From Hoplostethus atlanticus (lineage: Eukaryota > Chordata > Actinopteri > Trachichthyiformes > Trachichthyidae), in the NCBI GenBank assembly GCA_034670405.1, contig JAXDDX010000015.1, positions 2,294,001 through 2,358,000 of the forward strand: DNA of 64,000 nt, given 5' to 3'. Position numbers and translations under genes: made by a program. The first letter of the stretch is position 1, and each line of letters starts with the position of its first letter. Shown here in pieces: positions 11,921 through 20,459 of the stretch. A model generated the notes under the pieces. It saw only the letters and a program-made list of their open reading frames with translations. It searched no databases and was not told the DNA's origin.

Positions 11921-13026
11921 AGCTCTCGACAAAACCTATTTCCATTCCTCAGAGGAAGATTTGTACGTGTCCAATTTCCAACTCCCCAATCATTGTACTC
12001 CCTGGATGGCATGTACACCTCTCCTCAGTTCACTCATTTCTTGCATCCCACCACCTGTCCATTCTCCTTCCGGAGTTATTAAAGAGCTACGTAAAGGAAT
12101 ACATTTTTGGGAGATTGTCCCATTTGTCAAAGTGATGAGAACATAGACACCCAACATCAGCCATGTCTCCCTGGTAGATTGTTGGCTCTGGTGCTGCATG
12201 TTAACACTTCAGCATACACTATGTTGATAGATAGTAGGCTCCATGTTAATACTTCAGCATACACTATGTTGATAGATAGTAGGCTCCATGTTAATACTTC
12301 AGCATACACTATGTTGATAGATAGTAGGCTCCATGTTAATACTTCAGCATACACTATGTTGATAGATAGTAGGCTCCATGTTAATACTTCAGCATACACT
12401 ATGTTGATAGATAGTAGGCTCCATGTTAATACTTCAGCATACACTATGTTGATAGATAGTAGGCTCCATGTTAATACTTCAGCATACACTATGTTGATAG
12501 ATAGTAGGCTCCATGCTAACACTTCAGCATACACTATGTTGATAGATAGTAGGCTCCATGCTAATACTTCAGCATACACTATGTTGATAGATAGTAGGCT
12601 CCATGTTAATACTTTAGCATACACTATGTTGAGTGATATTAGGCTCCATGCTAACACTAGCATATACTAGGTCGAGTGATAGCAGTCCACTAGTCATAGT
12701 CCACTCAACATAGTGTATGCTAAAGTGTTAGCATGGAGCCTACTATCACTCAACATAGGGTTTTCTAAAGTGTTAGCATGGAGAGCAACCATCTACCGGG
12801 GACACATGGATGATTTTAGTGTCTATGCTCTCATCACGGCTTAACGGGTAAGTTGACTAATGGACAATCTCCAAAAAACCTGGGCGATTGGGCAGGTGAT
12901 GGGATGGAAGAAATGAGTCAAGTGAAGAGAGGTGTATAGTTCTTGATATACCAAAAAGGGAGTACAATGATTGGGGAGTTGGGACACATTTTCCTTCGAG
13001 GAATGGAAATAGGTTTTTAGAGAGCT
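11921..13026. mobile_element. Foldback element with asymmetric tandem arm
   Basis: The left arm (11921 to about 12250) and right arm (about 12700-13026) are inverted copies. Matching landmarks include 'aaacctatttccattcctc', 'caactccccaatcattgtac', 'actcatttctt-catccca', 'gatgaga-catagacac' and 'catg-gtcccc-ggtagat-gtt'. The outer boundaries are near AGCTCTC/GAGAGCT. No protein is encoded. The left arm contains a 45-bp tandem array of about ten units, the right arm about two units of the same sequence. It may be a foldback transposon or MITE; no clear target duplication was found. Confidence 0.8.
12196..12645 (+). repeat. 45-bp minisatellite, about ten units
   Basis: The unit contains 'ttaatacttcagcatacact' and 'atgttgatagatagtaggct'. 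At least six central units are identical and the outer ones carry scattered changes, the usual sign of recent expansion from the middle. Because 45 is divisible by three, long frames stay open on both strands without implying a protein. Confidence 0.97.
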
Positions 13027-14334
13027 CTATGTATTCCTTTAAGTAAAGTCCAGTGGGGGACTATAGATAGTGAACATAGTGTAAAAGGAATTCCCCTTTC
13101 AGTTATTCTCATCAGATAATACTGTTCATTTTCATTCCAGTCAAATATGTCAAATCTGAATTGTCCTGCAAAGTCTTGTTGAGATCAAATCTCCTTTAGA
13201 GAGAGATTTATTTCGAAGTATCGTATTATACTGAAAATCTGGGTATTTTCTAGTTCAGTATTTGTTGTCATATCATTAGCTGAGAGACATTACACTGGTG
13301 TCACTAGCTCCTCGTACGCTGGCAGTTGTCCAGTCTTTTGCAGAAACACCTGGATGTTCTCATTGACTTTCAGTCTAAATTCCCAGAGGAGAAATCCTCC
13401 TGTCCAAGGGACAAATGGTTGGAAAGCCTTTCAAGTTCAAGGACCCGGCAACTCTAACGGGATTCTCCGAGTGACTCTGGCAGTCCTGAACTTCTGCAGC
13501 TCACCAGCAATGGCACCTTGACAACAAGGCACAGATCCATGAAATTATTTTCACGCAGGCTCAGTGTTTCATTCATACTCCGCATTTAGTAAAGCAAACA
13601 CTTTTGCTTTTTTCTGTCCTAGCAAGCGTTTAAAAAAAGCAACAGACTGAATGCATGTCTGCAACCAGAGTGGACTGTTATGATAAAAAAATAATTTTAC
13701 AATTCAGATTTCACTCTGAATGAAATGCAACTAATGAACCACATCTGTTGGTCCAATGTCAATATTAACAAGGCAACAGTAAACATGTCGTCCCTCTCTG
13801 GACCTATCAGTAACAAATATGTCACTTTTTTTTGACCTGCTATCGTGGCCCCCCTTGGGCCAATCAGTGTCATTTTGAAAATGCCACAATGCAGTGGTGA
13901 GACGCACCATGCCCTAAAGTTTTGTCAATATCCAACAATTTTCGGAGATATGGCCTGCGTCGGATGGATGAAAGAATGAACAACCTGAATAATGAACTAA
14001 GTAACGAGGGATGGATGGAGACCAATCCATAGTCCCACAGCCGACCCGATTTCATTGCCGGGACCAATAAAAATTAAAGAGAATGTGATGCGCATCATAA
14101 AATTTAGGCTAGTCCTACTTAAAATGCTCTTGTAATGGTCTGACTGGCAAATAAAATTGTAATAACACTGCACATTTGCATTGAACTTGATCTGATTGTG
14201 TTAATTATTGTTACCTTTACCTTTGTTACCTGTATTTGGTTTACATGGGGATGTTGAAGCATAAAAAAAGTTTCTTCTTTGACAAAAAAAAAAAAAAAAA
14301 TAGGCTGATACTGGCTATGTGTAACATTTGAACC

Positions 14335-14447
14335 TGATGCTTTCCATGGCGTTTATTTTATTGCCAGGCGGATGGAGTTGGTTGATTTATAGGCAGGGAA
14401 TGAAAAGGAGAGGAGGGGGTAAACTATGACCTCCAGTTGGTGAGCAT
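14335..14447 (+). repeat. 113-bp block inverted relative to 19093-19207
   Basis: Runs from TGATGCTTTCCATGG to CCAGTTGGTGAGCAT and lies in gria4 intron 2, directly beside a reversed family B copy. Its partner lies in intron 1, so the pair brackets exon 2. Confidence 0.9.
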
Positions 14448-14449
14448 TA

Positions 14450-14897
14450 TCATCACATTCATTTTGAGACATTAGTGTATTTACTGAAAACAAACGAGTC
14501 CATCATTAGAAGACTGGAAACCTCTATCATCCTCTACAGTGCATGTGCCACCTGGGTCGGATTTGGACGGGAAATCTGCTGGATTGCTTTGCGGCACAAA
14601 ACAGGAAGAGGGCGTTGTTCTTCCAGCGCTAGCAGAGCTAAAGGCAGATGGTGGAAGCAGTGAAGAGAAGATGGAGAAATCACTTCCAACATGTTTATCC
14701 TCTTCAGTAAAGATGCCAGGGATGGGGAGGGGAGACAGGAAGTAACAGGTTTTATGGGAAATGTAGTGAGAAACATTAGCACTAACAATACCACTGCCAT
14801 GACATCAAGGCTGCCAATCATGGTCTCATTTGTTGAGAGTAATTATACTAAGGTATCGCAATTAATTTGATGTATTGATGTTTGAAAAGCTTAAACT
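14450..14897 (-). mobile_element. Family B element, reversed
   Basis: Aligns to the reverse complement of 24150-24500 through 'gggaaatctgctggattgct', 'cacaaaacaggaagagggcg' and 'atcacttccaacatgtt'. The end nearest 14897 is cut off just before the terminal block. Confidence 0.8.
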
Positions 14898-15314
14898 TAT
14901 AAGACAAAATAAATTAAAATCTTATTAATAGCTTGCCTTCACACAGTACAATTTCATGCTTCGTAACACCATTGCAAATAATAAGGAGAACCAAATGTAT
15001 CAGTGTCTATCTGACGGTCTGGGACTGGGAAATGATTATCAATGGGAACATGCCACAACGTTTGTCCCCGTCCTCCCACCAATTATCCCCGTCATCTCTT
15101 TCGACAGCGGCGAGCCAAGCCGCTGAATGGCGTAATCTTTCTTCACAAATTAGCTCCGTCATTCGCCCACTTCCCAAACGTACAGTATGTCCTTGAACGT
15201 CACACGGCAGCACTGCCTATTCATAACCATTATCTCAGGGACTTTGATAATGGAGTGAAATAGAGGTTAAAGAAGGAAAAGGGAATAAAGACACCGGGAA
15301 ATGTAACGAGGGGA

Positions 15315-15342
15315 GTGTGTGTGTGTGTGGGGGGGGGGGGGG
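15315..15342 (+). repeat. (GT)n-(G)n tract
   Basis: Short GT array running directly into about fourteen G residues. Confidence 0.9.
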
Positions 15343-15905
15343 ACCAAAATCAGCTCTGTGGTTCGATCTCAGATTCCCCGCTGGCCCTGAGCTATCATAG
15401 CCATTGATTGGTTTGTGTAATTCTGCTCTGATTTGGCTTGGCCAATCAATGGGCTGCAGGCTCACTTCCTGTGACTGTGCAGCCATTAGACTGGAGGTGA
15501 AAAAACTTCTCGTTTCTTCTGCTGCTGAGAATATACAGTATATACCTGCCTATGTATCTACAACAGGACTATTGCTTCTCTTTTTGCATCAGTTATTGAT
15601 AACACTTCTTACACACTGTTTCTTGTATTGACTGAAGTAAATTATAGACAAGAGGTGGAAGGAGTATTGCTACTTCTGTTAAACTGTAGTCAGGTCAGAG
15701 TACTTGTCTGGAAATTTGCTCAGTAGTTCAAGAAGAATACTCTAGTATTTAGTGTTTTTTGGAGCTAACAACAATTGAGACTTTGTGCAGGTTCCAAAAT
15801 GTATATATATTGAGAGAGAGAGAGAAATAGGTTTCCCCAAGGACAAATCACTACCCACTACTGTAAGGAGATCTAACCATTGTAGGACATGTGAATGTTG
15901 CCAAA

Positions 15906-15906
<1 letters not shown>

Positions 15907-15948
<42 letters not shown>
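15907..15948 (+). repeat. (TG)n microsatellite, opposed to 16062-16102
   Basis: About twenty-one TG units. With the CA array 113 bp downstream it forms inverted dinucleotide arrays able to pair as a hairpin. Confidence 0.95.
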
Positions 15949-15949
<1 letters not shown>

Positions 15950-16060
15950 ATGCCCCTCAGCATCCCATCAACACATGTTGGATTTAAACCAGCAAACACT
16001 AACAAGCTCAGCTCACATACAATAAAGCCAGAACCTCACACACATGCTGCAAAACTCAAT

Positions 16061-16061
<1 letters not shown>

Positions 16062-16102
<41 letters not shown>
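16062..16102 (+). repeat. (CA)n microsatellite, opposed to 15907-15948
   Basis: About twenty CA units, complementary to the preceding TG array. Confidence 0.95.
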
Positions 16103-16104
<2 letters not shown>

Positions 16105-16254
16105 TTTTTGGGTCGACCACTCAATCGTGTTACTTTTCAAGACAACATATGTGAATAGCAATTCAGGTTGTTATGAACCTAAAACATGTTGTAAAGCAAC
16201 ATTGATGTGGATGTTTTTGATTGACACATCCTTTTGTGATAATTAATATAAATA

Positions 16255-16582
16255 TACATTTTCATGCCAAAAATTGTAAACCCATTCCAAGGAAAAGCCT
16301 CTGAACCAACATTCAGACCATCATGGGATACTAAAAGTCTCCACTGAAACACAGGATAATAATAATAATGACAATAAAACATGCACACTGGTGTGGAATC
16401 TGATCCCTTTAGGATCAGTTCAGGTTCAGGGCTTCCCATAGACAACCAGTGTAATACTTATCAATTCTACAAAAAATATGTAATCGATAGGACTGCATCA
16501 TATCAGAGGTGGCCAACACCGACTGATATCAGATTTTTATTAAAAGACCAATACTGGCAAACCCACATCATCAGCCTAAACT
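16255..16582 (+). mobile_element. Family A element, most of length
   Basis: Covers 'cattttcatgccaaaaat', 'agaccatcatgggatact', 'cagttcaggttcagggct', 'tccc-atagacaaccagtgt' and 'atatcagaggtggccaac', ending near 'ggcaaacccacatca'. It lies within 110 bp of the splice donor of gria4 exon 2. Confidence 0.8.
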
Positions 16583-16684
16583 CAATGCTCACACACCATG
16601 GCACGTACGCCTGCACCTTCCCTCCCTCCTCATGCTGCTGCCAAACCCCAACCGGCGTGACGCCGAGACGCCTCTCTGACTTAC

Positions 16685-16843
16685 AGGCGTTGGTGACGGC
16701 GAAGCTGTTGGCCGTCTCGATGTTGTCCACGTGAGGCACCAGGTTGAAGGGGGCTTCCGAGGCATTGGGGCTGGTGTTGTGCAGGAAGATGGCCAAGCGA
16801 AAGGCGGTGTACTCCTGATCCGTGTTTCTGATGAACAGGCCGC
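16685..16843 (-). CDS. gria4: AMPA glutamate receptor subunit 4, exon 2 (start of amino-terminal domain)
   Basis: This 159-nt exon is read from 16843 to 16685. It completes the split glycine and encodes 52 residues beginning [19 protein letters not shown] and ending [11 protein letters not shown], plus the first T of the next codon. The sequence is diagnostic of GluA4: paralogues read differently here, for example GluA3 has [20 protein letters not shown]. It forms the start of the clamshell amino-terminal domain, which directs subunit assembly and secretion. The acceptor has a good pyrimidine tract (TTCCTTCTCTTTCACCTC then CATCCAG) and the donor is T-GTAAGT. NTS in HNTSPNAS is an N-glycosylation sequon. 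The expected next exon (FCSQYSRGV…) was not found at lower coordinates in the window. Confidence 0.96.
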
Positions 16844-17279
16844 CTGGATGGAGAGGTGAAAGAGAAGGAAGACATTCACATGTGTAATTTGTGCGATCTT
16901 GGACGGTTCAACTGTTCAAGTGGTTCTCAACCGATTTCATCTCGCAGAACCCCCCAAATATACACACGTTAGGGCCATGAAACAAGCAAAGTCATCATAT
17001 TTTGACAAAAAAAAAAAGGTTTTAATAGTGAATATGAGTCAACGACTTGCATTTCCTGCAGCGTAGGCCAGGGTTTCCCAAAGGTTCCCGTGCCAAAAAT
17101 ACATTTTGTCCCAGGGATCCAAAACGGGAGGATTTTAGTTGCAGATTTACCACTCAAGCTGTCTACACTGTAGGCATCTGATAATTTCTAGCGAATTGAA
17201 TTAGAGGGAAATTAAACTATTTTTCAGTTTGCTGGGAATTGCCTGGAATCCCTGGGAGTCCAGTTTGAGAACCGCTGAG

Positions 17280-17512
17280 CTAGGGTTTGACCGATATGGG
17301 ATTTCGAAGGCAAATAACGATATTTTTGCATCGAAGATGCCAGTAGCTGATATTTTGTGCCAATATTCATTTTCTTTGACCATTTTAATGCCAAAATTCA
17401 CTAGCGGTCAGTGTTTGCCCCAAAATGTTACTTTCATCGGGGTGGAAAAGCTTCTGAAACAGCATTTAGACCACAATGGGTCACTAAAACTCTCCACTGA
17501 AACTGAGACACT
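17280..17512 (+). mobile_element. Family A element, 5' half with intact end
   Basis: Starts TAGGGTTTGACCGATATGGG and continues through 'gaaaagcttctgaaacagca' to 'aaaactctccactgaaac'. The 3' half is missing. Confidence 0.8.
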
Positions 17513-18689
17513 TTGGGATACGTTGGGCTTTTAACTGAATCATTTACTGATGCAATGTTTTACACATAAATCAGCTATTATTGTTTTAATGTTCTGAACC
17601 AAAAGCTGTAATTGCAACATAACGTCCATCAAATATCACCCTGAATACACAAAGTCCTTTCTGTTCAGCGCTCTACGCTGGAGCCGCTCCAGAAGGTGTC
17701 ACTTTCTTTTTTTGGCATTAGAGATAAGATTTGTTCTCTTGTCTTTTTCACCTTAGAGAGTCTTGTTCATATATAAAAACTCTTGACTCGGCTGTTCATG
17801 TTCATGGAACTGATCACACAGTAAGAATAAGCAATGGACCTGAGTGCTTTCACATCCCATTGACTTACACTAGCGTTATGAATAGACGTTCACAGGAAGG
17901 GTCATTTCCAGACAAACAAAAAAAAACCCCACTGGTGTGAACCAATTTGAATGGGTTTACACCCACACACCCACCAAGGCCACTCAGAGGGTGTCAACAT
18001 GTCCTGTACATCAGTTTTAGAGCCACAAGAGCTTCAGGATTTGTCAAAGAAACCTGTTAATCCTTCCAAGACCCTTGAAGAACCTTTTATATTGCTTTGA
18101 GGAATCTTGCACTTGCAATTTACAGCTACCAGCATGCTTTGCAGATGTACACATATCGCATCTTGGGCATTTTTATGGTTATTTTATGTATTTTTCACCT
18201 TTATTTTCGCCCTATGATGTACAGGATGTCTCCCTGCCTTCTACCCAGTGCATGCTGGGATAGGCTTGTAATTGATGATTATATTTGCACACTACAAAGC
18301 ATGCAGATTTTCCACTGTTAATAAGTGTTGATTTTTCAATTATTTGGAGTTGACAAATGATTGGAGAGTTGTGTGTCCACTCACGGTGCTGTTGTGGCTC
18401 TGGGGCGGCGGTTCAAAAGTGTTAAATTAACACTGATGGGTGTGGCCTCGCGCAAACACTTCTAGTGGTCTTTTAGTGGCTTCATCGGGCTGCAGGAGGT
18501 GGGTATTACATCACCGATGGTTGTCATCCCTGGCAGCAACCGTGTCACCCAACCGGTGCAGGTAACACGTCATCAACTATGCAATAAAAACTAAAATTTT
18601 CAGAACCCTCGGGAAACATTTCATCTGAGAGGTCTGAAACACCAGACCGACGATAAGCGGAAAGATATTGACTTGAACATTCAGTTGTT

Positions 18690-18800
18690 AGAAAGACCCG
18701 GGTTCGAACACCCCACCCTGCCTAAGTGTTCTTGAGCAAGACGCTGAATGGCTACCACACTGTTCCGACCCTGACCTCTGACCTCGCTATGGAAGGGGTG
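18690..18800 (+). mobile_element. tRNA-derived SINE remnant
   Basis: A B-box-like GGGTTCGAACA is followed by 'ttgagcaagac-ctgaat-gctacca' and 'ccctgacctctgacctc', a body also present at 53041-53140. The tRNA 5' half is not recognisable. Confidence 0.65.
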
Positions 18801-19092
18801 GGGGGAGATGGATGGGGGCCAATTCTGACTTCCACATTGATATTAATGGGTGAGGCAGGGGGAGGGAGTCATCGGAACAGCTTGTCATTTTTTTCACCAG
18901 CCTGCCTGATTCTGCTTCGACTTCCCCTGCGAGCGGGGACGCAGACCAAAGCTCAGTTTAACCACATTTCCGTTGGAGTTTCAACGCCTCTTTAGGCTGA
19001 CATAAAGCAAGTGATGTATATTATATGAATATGGCTGCCCCCCACCTATATTCATATAAACTATGATACATTTTTGGTGATATTGCTTTATG

Positions 19093-19207
19093 ATGCTCAC
19101 CAACTGGAGGTCATAGTTTACCCCCCCTCCTCTCCTTTTCATTCCCTGCCTATAAATCAACCAACTCCATCCGCCTGGCAGTAAAATAAACACCATGGAA
19201 AGCATCA
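19093..19207 (-). repeat. Inverted partner of 14335-14447, in gria4 intron 1
   Basis: The reverse complement of this 115-bp block matches 14335-14447 with two substitutions and a 2-bp difference in a G run. Identity stops sharply at both ends. It belongs to none of the other families recognised here. Confidence 0.9.
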
Positions 19208-19544
19208 GCTTTATTTATTCCCATGCCAGACGCTGTTAAATTGTTCAACTGAGGCAACCGGGGAGGGCAACTGCCTATATGTGACTGTGACAGAGGTTTT
19301 TTATTGCAGAGAGAGGACCGGGGCTGAGAGAGTCCATGCACGGGCAAGCCTGCATTGTGGGACTACACACACTTTCCCCTGCTCTGATCTGCTGCAGTGG
19401 CGGAGCGCATTGGGATGCACACACACTATATAGCCTGCAGATATATAATGCATTAGATGTGTGCATTAAAAAAACACACACACAGCATCAACACGCACAC
19501 TCTCTCCGTGTCATTTCTGCATAAGAAAATAATGGAATTCTGCA

Positions 19545-19545
<1 letters not shown>

Positions 19546-19586
<41 letters not shown>
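19546..19586 (+). repeat. (CA)n microsatellite
   Basis: About twenty CA units near the 5' end of gria4 intron 1, 150 bp from exon 1. Confidence 0.95.
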
Positions 19587-19588
<2 letters not shown>

Positions 19589-19738
19589 TGAGCAGTCCTG
19601 AGGTTGTTATGTGACAATGAGAAAATTACAGGACAGACAATCCCTCATGTTCACAGACGCCTTCACATGATTCGTTTAGTGCTGGGTTGTTTTTTGGTGC
19701 GGGTTCGGGGGTTGGTCGGTATTCGCGGTGCCACTTAC

Positions 19739-19829
19739 CGATCTGAACGCTGCTCGGGAAAGCACCCATCGCCAGTCCCCAAAAGCCAGAGAATACCAAT
19801 AGAAACCGGTCGCAAGAAGAAATCCTCAT
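19739..19829 (-). CDS. gria4: AMPA glutamate receptor subunit 4, exon 1 (signal peptide)
   Basis: Coding part of exon 1, read from 19829 down to 19739 (91 nt, 30 codons plus one base). The product begins [18 protein letters not shown] and continues [12 protein letters not shown]. The hydrophobic core [13 protein letters not shown] is a signal peptide, and [10 protein letters not shown] is the known mature N-terminus of vertebrate GluA4. The protein is a subunit of the postsynaptic AMPA-type glutamate-gated cation channel. The exon ends ATC-G followed by the donor GTAAGT, so the glycine codon is split after its first base and is completed exactly by exon 2. The ATG has A at -3. The open frame extends upstream only to a GTG, and adding those residues would bury the signal peptide, so this ATG is chosen. 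Teleosts usually have gria4a and gria4b; this fragment does not decide which. Confidence 0.95.
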
Positions 19830-19839
19830 TTTGTTTCGG

Positions 19840-19860
19840 TTAAAAACTGATGAGAGACAT
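19840..19860 (-). promoter_or_regulatory. Upstream ORF in the presumptive gria4 5'UTR
   Basis: On the gene strand an ATG at 19860 opens a six-codon frame (MSLISF) that stops at 19840, ten nucleotides before the gria4 ATG and in a different frame. Two further upstream ATGs lie near 19980, one opening a three-codon frame. If the 5'UTR covers them, translation would depend on leaky scanning or reinitiation. The sequence facts are direct; the effect is inference. Confidence 0.6.
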
Positions 19861-20158
19861 CGAGCAGGTTTAACGAACACCCCCCGGGGCCGCCAAAAAA
19901 GAACAAAAACAACAAAAAAAAAAGCAGCACGAGGTTAAAAAAAATATAATAGTAAAAATAAAACGTTCATTAGAAATCCATGTCTGAGTTGAATGGAAGG
20001 GGGGTTGTAGGTATTTTCTTTTTTTCTCTTTTTCTTTTTTAAATATCCCCCCGCAGTGCCGCTGGTTTCGGTAGGGTAAGCTGCGTCCGTCCGTCCGGCG
20101 CTGGAGATTTTTTTTGCGCACAACACCAAGAAGAGGGAGACGGGGGTGCGGGGTGGGG

Positions 20159-20195
20159 GGGGAGAGAGAGAGACAGATAGAGAGAGAGAGAGAGT

Positions 20196-20232
<37 letters not shown>
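20159..20232 (-). repeat. CT array (GA on +) in the presumptive gria4 leader
   Basis: An imperfect (GA)n tract on the + strand, interrupted by GACAGATA, GTGA and AAAG, gives a pyrimidine-rich (CT)n tract on the gene strand about 330-400 bp before the ATG. Confidence 0.95.
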
Positions 20233-20382
20233 CAGCCAGCGGCGGCCAGTGCGTCTGGATGCGGCTCAACTACACATCGCAGCGGCAGCACACATGCGCC
20301 TCTCTCCCCCCTCCTCCCCGACCCCGTCAGAAGGGGCGTCGGTCCGCTCCAAAGTGCTCGCATCTTATTGAACAGCAAAAAC

Positions 20383-20383
<1 letters not shown>

Positions 20384-20425
<42 letters not shown>
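20384..20425 (-). repeat. GT array (CA on +) upstream of gria4
   Basis: About twenty uninterrupted CA units on the + strand, read as (GT)n on the gene strand, at the distal edge of the CpG-rich block. Confidence 0.95.
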
Positions 20426-20427
<2 letters not shown>

Positions 20428-20459
20428 GATGTCTGGGGGACAAGCTGTACTGATGACTG

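Larger units (their letters stand above)
1..16684 (-). other. gria4: gria4 intron 2 (partial, runs off the left edge)
   Basis: All sequence to the left of exon 2 lacks a recognisable GRIA4 exon 3 on the minus strand and is filled with repeats, so it is taken as a large second intron. Vertebrate GRIA genes typically have a very long intron here. The donor GTAAGT lies at 16684-16679. If exon 3 lies beyond the window the intron exceeds 16.6 kb. Confidence 0.75.
16844..19738 (-). other. gria4: gria4 intron 1
   Basis: A 2.9-kb intron with GTAAGT at 19738-19733 and AG at 16845-16844 on the gene strand. It holds a 5'-complete family A element (17280-17512), a SINE remnant (18690-18800), one arm of the near-identical inverted repeat (19093-19207) and a CA array (19546-19586). 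The stretch 16900-17275 resembles teleost repeats of the 'gtttcccaaaggttcc' type. Nothing coding is seen. Confidence 0.9.
20040..20430 (-). promoter_or_regulatory. CpG-rich presumptive gria4 promoter / 5'UTR
   Basis: This interval is the only clearly CpG-rich tract in the window, with dense CG dinucleotides at 20050-20120 and 20235-20360. It lies 0.2-0.6 kb upstream of the gria4 start codon. On the gene strand it reads, 5' to 3': a GT array, a GC-rich block, a CT array, a second GC-rich block, then a T-rich stretch leading to the ATG. No convincing TATA box or initiator was identified, so the transcription start is not placed. Confidence 0.6.

Noticed and set aside
12196-12645. Possible CRISPR array
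   Set aside because: Units are contiguous with no unique spacers, and the DNA is vertebrate.
12107-12670. Long open frame of repeated LHVNTSAYTMLIDSR units, and an equally long frame on the other strand
   Set aside because: It is the 45-bp minisatellite. A unit divisible by three stays open on both strands, and no start context, splice signal or homology supports a protein.
19830-19880. N-terminal extension of gria4 exon 1 ([17 protein letters not shown])
   Set aside because: The frame begins with GTG rather than ATG, and the added residues would displace the signal peptide. ATG 19829 matches the known GluA4 start.
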